Positions 15,508-20,803 of a stretch of 20,803 nucleotides of DNA are shown piece after piece (the stretch's first letter is position 1; the number at the start of each line of letters is the position of its first letter). This stretch comes from JBEIDK01 sp040383485 (GTDB lineage: Bacteria; Bacteroidota; Bacteroidia; UBA4408), in assembly GCA_040383485.1 (NCBI GenBank), contig JBEIDK010000047.1, positions 1 through 20,803 of the forward strand, read 5' to 3'. The translations under genes and the position numbers were made by a program. Under the pieces are notes generated by a model that saw nothing but the letters and a program-made list of their open reading frames with translations, was not told where the DNA came from and searched no databases.

Positions 15508-16296
15508 TTACCAATCACCCCCTGCTCCGCCACCGCCAAAGCTACCGCCACCAAATCCTCCAAACCCTCCACTAGAGCCACTACCACCAAAACCGCCGCC
15601 GCCAAAGCCTCCCATAGGGAAAGGTATAAAACCGCCGCCACCAAAAGTGCGACCATAACCACTATTGGGGCCTCCTTTATTTTTGTTTGATAAATATATT
15701 AGTAAGAATATTATTAGAAAAACAACAATTATAATCCAACCATTACTCTTGGTTTTAGCCTTTGGCTCGGCTTTAAACTCACCAGTTAAGTAACCGAATA
15801 TTTGGTTTGTTCCTTCATCTAAGCCTAAGTAAAAGTTACCTTGTTTAAAATTTGGATTTATTGTTTGAGAAATAATTCGTTTACAAATAGCATCTGGCAA
15901 TCTTGCTTCAACGCCATAGCCTGTTGCTATAAAAGTTTTATGCTCGTCCTTAGCAACCAAAATAAGAATACCATTGTCCTTTCCTTTTTGTCCAACTCCC
16001 CATTTTTGTCCTAATTGAAAAGCGTAATCGGAAGCATCATAAACTCCTAAAGATGTTATAGTAACTATAGCAATTTGTGTTGATGTTGAATCATTATAAA
16101 TAACTAGCTTATTCTCTAATTGCGCTTTTTCTTCGCTACTTAAAAGGCCTGCAAAGTCATTTACAATTCTAGGGGGATTTGGCTGCTCAGGAAAATCTTG
16201 GGCAAATGAAAGTGCCGATAAAAAAAAGAATATCATGCCTAACAAATGCCCACTAATTGCAATAGGAGAGGGCAGTATTTTTTTGAGTAAATTCAT
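15508..16296 (-). CDS. TPM-domain membrane protein with Gly-rich tail (YgcG family)
   Basis: The 262-residue protein has a type I signal peptide ending near Ala32 (LSFA before QDF). A TPM domain lies at about 40-165: PRIVNDFAGLLSSEEKAQLE, then STQIAIVTITSL, WGVGQKGKDNGILILVAK, ATGYGVEARLPDA and GNFYLGLDEG. A membrane helix spans about 187-203. The roughly 60-residue tail is dominated by Gly with Phe and Ser and ends GGGGAGGDW. TPM proteins are membrane-tethered periplasmic proteins. The plant homologue is a thylakoid phosphatase and photosystem II repair factor, while bacterial roles are unclear. Bacteroidota usually pair TPM genes with lemA, but no lemA is present here. The gene lies 58 bp after rpoN on the same strand with no visible terminator between them, so co-transcription is likely. 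The topology puts TPM outside and the Gly-rich tail inside. Confidence 0.88.
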   Translation of the reverse strand: MNLLKKILPSPIAISGHLLGMIFFFLSALSFAQDFPEQPNPPRIVNDFAGLLSSEEKAQLENKLVIYNDSTSTQIAIVTITSLGVYDASDYAFQLGQKWGVGQKGKDNGILILVAKDEHKTFIATGYGVEARLPDAICKRIISQTINPNFKQGNFYLGLDEGTNQIFGYLTGEFKAEPKAKTKSNGWIIIVVFLIIFLLIYLSNKNKGGPNSGYGRTFGGGGFIPFPMGGFGGGGFGGSGSSGGFGGFGGGSFGGGGAGGDW

Positions 16297-16354
16297 TATT
16301 CTAGTGGTGTAATTTTTTTTGTTAGTGGGTCTTATGAAAAGACTATTTTTTGAA

Positions 16355-17836
16355 CTATAACTCTTTTCTTAATCTAGCTACTGGTATGTTGAGTTGTTCG
16401 CGATATTTGGCAACAGTTCTACGCGCAATGTTGTAACCTTTTTCATTTAGTATTTCACATAATTTTTCATCAGCTAAAGGATGTTTTTTTTCTTCTGCTT
16501 GTATTGCATCTTGCAAAATTCGTTTTACTTCTTTTGATGAAACTTCTTCTCCGCTATCAGTACTGAGGCTTTCGCTAAAAAGAGATTTAAGAAGAATGGT
16601 TCCAAAATTTGTTTGAATGTATTTACTATTTGCTACACGCGAAATAGTTGATATATCAAGATTTACTTTTTCAGCAATATCTTTCAATATCATTGGCCTT
16701 AGTTTTGTTTCATCTCCAGTTAAAAAGTATTCTCTTTGTTGCATTAATATTTCATGCATGGTTACCAACATAGTATGTTGCCTTTCTTTTATAGCATCTA
16801 TAAACCAAGAAGCAGCATCAATCTTTTGCTTAACAAAGCTTAGTGCTTCGCGTTTTTCTTTACTATTAATTTTAGCTTTACTATATTCTGTTATCATATC
16901 CTTATAGGTACGGCTAACTTTTAACTCAGGTGCATTTTTTCCATTTAATGTAAGTTCTAATTCACCATCATTATTATAAAGTAAAAAGTCGGGCACAACA
17001 TGTTGAATTGATTTTTTTCCTTCGAAGCCAGAGTTTCCAGGGCGAGGGTTTAGATGTAAAATTGCACTTATAGCATTTTTTAATTCAGCATCAGATATGT
17101 TAAGTCTTTGTTTGATTTTATCATAATGTTTTTTGCTGAATTCATCCATGTATTTATCAATAATTTTTTCGGCAAGTTTGTATATTTCACGGTGGCTTGG
17201 TTCCTCCTTTAATTTGCGCATAATTTGAAGCCATAAGCACTCTTGCAGGTTTCTAGCGCCAATACCTGCTGGGTCAAATTCTTGAATCATCTCCAAAACT
17301 TCTATTACCTCCTCTTCGGTAGCAATTACATTTTGAGAAAACGCCAAATCGTCAACCATTGCAGTTGTTTCGCGTCTTAAATAGCCGTCATCATCTATGT
17401 TTCCAATAATTGTTTCTGCAATTACAAAATGGTGGTCATCTAATATTCTTATTCCTAATTGTGTAGTAAGTTGGTCTTGAAAACTATAGCTACCACTCAA
17501 AGGTATTTCCTTGCGGTCATCATCTTCGCCTGAATTTTTTACGGCAAGCTTATATGCTGGTATTTCATCATCATCAATATATTGGTCAAGATTAAAATCG
17601 TCGCGACTATTTTCTGCATTTTCAAATTCCTCACCGTCTTTATAATCAAGGTCTTCAAAATTTTCATCGTCAATAGATTCTTTTTCCTCACCTTCTTCAA
17701 GAGCAGGGTTAATTTCTAACTCTTCTTTAATTCGCTGTTCAAGCTCTACAGTTGGCACTTGCAACAATTTCATCATCTGAATTTGCTGAGGAGAAAGTTT
17801 TTGTAAAAGTTTTTGTTGAAGTGATTGCTTAAGCAT
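16355..17836 (-). CDS. rpoN: RNA polymerase sigma-54 factor
   Basis: RpoN directs RNA polymerase to -24/-12 promoters that need an ATP-driven enhancer-binding activator. The 493-residue protein has the Gln/Leu-rich region I (MLKQSLQQKLLQKLSPQQ, then MMKLLQVPTVELEQRIKEEL, to about residue 47). An acidic region II with many Asp and Glu lies at about 48-112. The core-binding region includes GNIDDDGYL at 145-153 and FDPAGIGARNLQECL at 187-201. The helix-turn-helix (ILKDIAEKVNLDISTISRVA at 383-402) and the RpoN box ARRTVAKYR at 471-479 bind DNA. The ATG at 17836 is chosen over a TTG at 17848 because region I begins MLKQSLQQKL in this phylum. A candidate promoter sits directly upstream. It is transcribed away from porX and is followed by the TPM gene. 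Confidence 0.96.
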   Translation of the reverse strand: MLKQSLQQKLLQKLSPQQIQMMKLLQVPTVELEQRIKEELEINPALEEGEEKESIDDENFEDLDYKDGEEFENAENSRDDFNLDQYIDDDEIPAYKLAVKNSGEDDDRKEIPLSGSYSFQDQLTTQLGIRILDDHHFVIAETIIGNIDDDGYLRRETTAMVDDLAFSQNVIATEEEVIEVLEMIQEFDPAGIGARNLQECLWLQIMRKLKEEPSHREIYKLAEKIIDKYMDEFSKKHYDKIKQRLNISDAELKNAISAILHLNPRPGNSGFEGKKSIQHVVPDFLLYNNDGELELTLNGKNAPELKVSRTYKDMITEYSKAKINSKEKREALSFVKQKIDAASWFIDAIKERQHTMLVTMHEILMQQREYFLTGDETKLRPMILKDIAEKVNLDISTISRVANSKYIQTNFGTILLKSLFSESLSTDSGEEVSSKEVKRILQDAIQAEEKKHPLADEKLCEILNEKGYNIARRTVAKYREQLNIPVARLRKEL

Positions 17837-17858
17837 AAATAATATCAATTTTGCGAAT

Positions 17859-17889
17859 CAAAAGTAGTTTTTAAATATTTAACTACGAA
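17859..17889 (-). promoter_or_regulatory. Candidate promoter of rpoN
   Basis: On the minus strand TACTTTTG (17859-17866) matches TAnnTTTG exactly, and TTCG (17886-17889), one base off the -33 TTTG, lies 19 bases upstream. Transcription would begin near 17852, giving a leader of about 16 bases before the ATG at 17836. This is the best-placed promoter candidate in the window along with that of the E2 gene. No matching element was found for porX on the other strand. Confidence 0.5.
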
Positions 17890-18015
17890 GATTGTACTAA
17901 GAATTTTTTATATATTTATTAGATTTTAATTAACGTATCTTAACCACATTAATAGAAGCAAATTATCAATAAAACTATTGAATTGGCGTTTATTTGTTTA
18001 CTTATAAATTATAAC

Positions 18016-19572
18016 ATGGAACAAACAATATTATGGGCTGATGATGAGATGGATTTATTAAAACCACACTTATTATTCTTACAAGAAAAAGGTTATAAAG
18101 TATTAACTGCTAATAATGGTTATGATGCCATCGAACTGCTAAAGAAAAATGATATTGACTTAGTATTGCTTGATGAAAATATGCCTGGAATTTCGGGTTT
18201 GGAAACGCTTAATATTGTAAAAAATTTAAGGCCTGAAACTCCGGTTGTAATGATTACAAAAAGCGAAGAAGAAGCTATTATGGAAGATGCAATTGGTAGT
18301 AAGATTGCTGATTATTTGATAAAGCCAGTAAATCCAAAACAGATTCTACTATCAATAAAAAAAAACCTCGATAATAAACGTTTGATAAGTGAAAAAACAA
18401 ATATTGGATACCAACAAGATTTCAGGAATATTGGAATGACTTTAAACGATAGACTTGATGTTGAGCAATGGAAAGAGGTGTATAGAAAAATTGTTTATTG
18501 GGAATTAGAAATTGAAAAAAATGACGATAAAAGTATGATTGAAATACTTAAGAGTCAAAGAACAGAAGCAAATGCACAGTTTTGTAAGTTCGTAGAAAAA
18601 AACTATTTAAGTTGGGTTAATGGCACTTCTGACGACATTCCTTTGATGAGCCATACTTTGATGAAGAACAAAATATTACCATCAATAGAGAAGGAGGATT
18701 GTTCGTTTATACTACTTATCGATAATTTAAGGTACGACCAATGGAAAACAATACAACCAATTGTATCCCAATACTATAAAGTTGATGAAGATGAACAGTT
18801 TTTTGGAATTCTTCCAACTGCTACACAATATGCCCGCAATGCAATATTTGCAGGTTTAATGCCTTCTGAAATAGCTAAAAGATATCCAAAATTATGGGTT
18901 GATGATGAAGAGGAAGGTGGTAAAAATTTACATGAAGAAGAACTTCTAACCGAACAGTTAAAACGATTAGGTAAAAATTATAAGTTTTCATATAATAAAA
19001 TTACAAACGTAGCTGCTGGTAAGAAATTAGTTGAAAGTCTACCCAATTTGTTACAAAACAAATTAAATGTAGTGGTATATAATTTTGTAGATATGCTAAG
19101 CCATGCTCGAACAGAAATGGAAATTATCCGTGAGTTAGCCGAAGATGAGGCAGCTTACAGAAGTATTACGCAGTCTTGGTTTGAGCACTCTCCATTATTA
19201 GATGTTATAAAATATTTATCAGAAAAAAATATTAAGGTTATAATTACAACAGACCATGGAACTGTTCATGTAACTGAAGCTACAAAGGTAATTGGAGATA
19301 AAAATATTACTTCAAACTTAAGATACAAAACAGGCAAAAGCCTAGATTATGTTAAACGCGATGTTTTTGAAGTTAGAAATCCTCAAGATGCTTTTTTACC
19401 GAAGCAACATGTAAGCTCTAGTTTTATTTTTGCCAAAGAGGATAAATTTTTCGCTTATCCTAATAATTTTAATCACTACGTAGGTTATTATAAAAATACA
19501 TTTCAACATGGAGGTGTATCTCTCGAAGAAATAATTATTCCAATCATAACAATGAGTCCAAAAAATTCATAG
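18016..19572 (+). CDS. porX: PorX: response regulator with PglZ (alkaline-phosphatase-like) output domain
   Basis: PorX is the cytoplasmic response regulator of type IX secretion, known from Porphyromonas gingivalis, where it works with the sensor PorY and the ECF sigma factor SigP. From the ATG at 18016 the protein has 518 residues, the same size as I recall for PorX. The receiver domain (1-120) shows the acidic pair Asp9/Asp10, phosphoacceptor Asp53 in LLDENMPGISGLE, Thr81 and Lys103 in DYLIKPV. A helical linker follows (about 125-220). The PglZ domain (225-518) has likely zinc ligands: Asp236 in LLIDNLRYDQW, Thr268 or Thr270 in LPTATQYARNA, Asp359/His363 in NFVDMLSH, Asp413/His414 in TTDHGT and His498 in FQHGGVSLEE. 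In P. gingivalis this domain hydrolyses cyclic oligonucleotides. The frame is open from a TTG at 17983, but MEQTILWADDE is a natural receiver start. A small peptide gene follows 8 bp downstream. Confidence 0.95.
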   Translation: MEQTILWADDEMDLLKPHLLFLQEKGYKVLTANNGYDAIELLKKNDIDLVLLDENMPGISGLETLNIVKNLRPETPVVMITKSEEEAIMEDAIGSKIADYLIKPVNPKQILLSIKKNLDNKRLISEKTNIGYQQDFRNIGMTLNDRLDVEQWKEVYRKIVYWELEIEKNDDKSMIEILKSQRTEANAQFCKFVEKNYLSWVNGTSDDIPLMSHTLMKNKILPSIEKEDCSFILLIDNLRYDQWKTIQPIVSQYYKVDEDEQFFGILPTATQYARNAIFAGLMPSEIAKRYPKLWVDDEEEGGKNLHEEELLTEQLKRLGKNYKFSYNKITNVAAGKKLVESLPNLLQNKLNVVVYNFVDMLSHARTEMEIIRELAEDEAAYRSITQSWFEHSPLLDVIKYLSEKNIKVIITTDHGTVHVTEATKVIGDKNITSNLRYKTGKSLDYVKRDVFEVRNPQDAFLPKQHVSSSFIFAKEDKFFAYPNNFNHYVGYYKNTFQHGGVSLEEIIIPIITMSPKNS

Positions 19573-19580
19573 ATTTGTTT

Positions 19581-19703
19581 ATGATTCAAATTGTAATTGC
19601 TTCTTTGGCACTAATCGTTAGTGTTTTATATATAGTAAAAAAAATTCGTAAAGAATTTAGTAGTGAAGCCAAAGGATGCAGTAATTGTGAATTGACTAAA
19701 TAA
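19581..19703 (+). CDS. Small single-pass membrane peptide with C-terminal CxxC (FeoB-associated-like)
   Basis: The ATG at 19581 opens a 40-residue frame ending at TAA 19701-19703. It consists of a hydrophobic helix (IQIVIASLALIVSVLYIV, residues 2-19), a basic stretch KKIRKEF that would face the cytoplasm, and a tail GCSNCELTK with one CxxC pair. The layout resembles the short Cys-rich membrane proteins filed as 'FeoB-associated', which also begin with one helix, then basic residues, then clustered cysteines. The family is poorly understood and no feoA or feoB gene is visible here. The gene lies 8 bp after porX and 17 bp before the Asp-box gene, so it is probably translated from the porX transcript. 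It could bind a metal or a thiol partner, but nothing more can be said. Confidence 0.7.
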   Translation: MIQIVIASLALIVSVLYIVKKIRKEFSSEAKGCSNCELTK

Positions 19704-19720
19704 ATTCATTTTTATATCGC

Positions 19721-20803
19721 ATGAAAAATATAAAATTTATAGTTGTAATATTTTCAACCATTTTCTCTAGTTTACTTATTTCCTTTTTACAAGTTCAAAA
19801 TTTAAAAGAAATAGAAGAAACAGAAACTTTTGACGATTTATTAGCACCCAACGATTTTTTTATTTTTCAAAGAACATATCCTGAAAACATTTTCGATTTA
19901 AAGGCTTTTAAAGAAGTATTAAATTTTACGAATAATGAAACTAAAAAGTCTAATGTAATTACCCCAGGAGCATGGATTTTACAGGGTCCACAAAATATAG
20001 GAGGTAGAATCAATTGTTTGGCAATTCATCCAACCAATGCAAACATCATGCTTGCAGGAAATGCTGGCGGAGGAATTTTTAAAACGATTGACGGTGGTAC
20101 AAATTGGATACCAGTATTTGATAACAATGCATTTTTAGCTATCGGATGTATCACTTATGATAACTCAAATCCCAACATTATTTATGCAGGTACTGGTGAT
20201 GTAAATATTCCAGGTGCGGCATATATTGGAGATGGGATTTTTAAAAGTATTGATGGTGGGAATACTTGGACAAATATTGGATTAAGTCAAAATGGAATTA
20301 TTTCAAAAATTATTGTAGCACCTAACAATTCAAATATAATTTATGCTGCTACAATGGGCATTCCTTATTTTAGAGATAACAATAGAGGACTATATAAATC
20401 AACCAATGGAGGAGTAACATGGACCCAAAATTTATTTGTTGGTAACGATGCAGGAATAATTGACTTGGTAATTTCAAATTCAAATCCACAAGTTTTATAT
20501 GCTTCTGCTTGGAATAGAATTAGGAATAATAGTGAAAGTTTAATATATGGTAATGCCGCAAAAGTATATAAAACAAATAATGGTGGCGCAAGTTGGACAG
20601 CTTTAGGCGGAGGATTACCATTAGACCCTGCCTCTAGAATTGGGCTAGCTATTGACCCAAATAACTCCAATACATTATACGCAAATTATGTTGATAGCAC
20701 ATTAGAACTAGGTGGCGTTTATAAAACAACTGATGCAGGTTTAAATTGGAACAGTTTAAATATATCTGATTTAGTAGGAATGTATAATGGCTTTGGTTGG
20801 TAC
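19721..20803 (+). CDS. Secreted Asp-box (BNR / VPS10-like) repeat protein, 3' end outside the window
   Basis: The frame opens with ATG at 19721 and stays open for 361 codons to the window edge. The N-terminus (MKNIKFIVVIFSTIFSSLLISF) is a signal peptide or signal anchor. After a short Glu- and Asp-rich stretch, a domain begins near residue 85 with WILQGPQNIGGRINCLAIHP. Asp-box motifs of the form S/T-x-D/N-G-G-x-T/S-W then recur: TIDGGTNW, SIDGGNTW, STNGGVTW, TNNGGASW and a variant TTDAGLNW. Each is preceded by strands such as NIIYAGTGD or NTLYANYVD. This is a beta propeller of the sortilin/VPS10 or sialidase-repeat type. Bacteroidota proteins of this kind are usually large, exported and end in a type IX secretion sorting domain, but that end is not visible. 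It starts 17 bp after the small peptide gene and probably shares its transcript with porX. Confidence 0.85.
   Translation, partial: MKNIKFIVVIFSTIFSSLLISFLQVQNLKEIEETETFDDLLAPNDFFIFQRTYPENIFDLKAFKEVLNFTNNETKKSNVITPGAWILQGPQNIGGRINCLAIHPTNANIMLAGNAGGGIFKTIDGGTNWIPVFDNNAFLAIGCITYDNSNPNIIYAGTGDVNIPGAAYIGDGIFKSIDGGNTWTNIGLSQNGIISKIIVAPNNSNIIYAATMGIPYFRDNNRGLYKSTNGGVTWTQNLFVGNDAGIIDLVISNSNPQVLYASAWNRIRNNSESLIYGNAAKVYKTNNGGASWTALGGGLPLDPASRIGLAIDPNNSNTLYANYVDSTLELGGVYKTTDAGLNWNSLNISDLVGMYNGFGWY

Noticed and set aside
15520..15660. Short GC-rich repeat tract (CCGCCACC-like units) that looked like a DNA repeat or possible array.
   Set aside because: It is the coding sequence of the Gly/Phe-rich tail of the TPM protein in frame. 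There are no spacers or regular repeat units as in a CRISPR array.
18676..19572. PglZ domain as a sign of a BREX or other phage-defence system.
   Set aside because: The PglZ domain is fused to a complete receiver domain and the 518-residue length is that of PorX. No methyltransferase, BrxC-like ATPase or other defence gene is nearby.
19581..19703. Assigning the small Cys-pair peptide to an iron-uptake (Feo) locus.
   Set aside because: No feoA or feoB sequence is visible, and only one CxxC pair is present. Only the general layout resembles the FeoB-associated family.

Overview
The window looks like chromosomal core sequence from a member of the Bacteroidota. It is very AT-rich and shows few Shine-Dalgarno sequences. 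Several intergenic regions carry the Bacteroidota-type -7 promoter element TAnnTTTG. The gene content is typical of the phylum: a PorX-type response regulator with a PglZ domain, an OmpA protein with TPR and PD40 repeats, a giant periplasmic-propeller protein with a SpoIIE phosphatase, a DUF2851 protein and a secreted Asp-box (BNR) protein. No tRNA, rRNA, CRISPR array, insertion sequence, phage gene or attachment site was seen. No gene-free stretch exceeds about 220 bases.

Left part (1-7200). The last codons of a probable prfA and its terminator are followed by a tight plus-strand run: pyrF (pyrimidine synthesis), a VF530-type small DNA-binding protein, and a DUF2130 coiled-coil protein with a nuclease-like C-terminal region. 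A small lipoprotein gene converges on this run. Next come asnB (glutamine-dependent asparagine synthetase) and a DUF2851 gene 9 bp downstream. These converge on purQ (purine synthesis), with an 11-bp overlap of the coding ends.

Middle part (7200-12120), all on the minus strand. In transcription order this is lptB (LPS-export ATPase), a 2-oxo-acid dehydrogenase E2 gene, the TPR-PD40-OmpA envelope protein and a MarR-family regulator. The last two each end in a clear hairpin terminator. Candidate promoters suggest these are mostly separate transcription units.

Right part (12120-20803) is rich in signalling genes. A 1067-residue sensor phosphatase (14-blade-like propeller, Y_Y_Y domain, membrane helix, SpoIIE domain) converges on an rpoN-TPM gene pair transcribed leftwards. 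Across a 179-bp divergent region from rpoN lies porX, the regulator of type IX secretion known from Porphyromonas. A 40-residue Cys-containing membrane peptide and a secreted Asp-box protein cut by the window edge follow it closely.

The most interesting theme is the clustering of envelope and secretion functions: PorX, a PorE-like OmpA protein, a probable exported cargo, the sigma-54 gene and a membrane sensor phosphatase. No wholly new system can be demonstrated from the sequence. The best leads are the porX/peptide/Asp-box run, the divergent OmpA domain, the possible nuclease-like motifs in the DUF2851 and DUF2130 proteins, and a 10-mer shared near the starts of porX and the sensor phosphatase.
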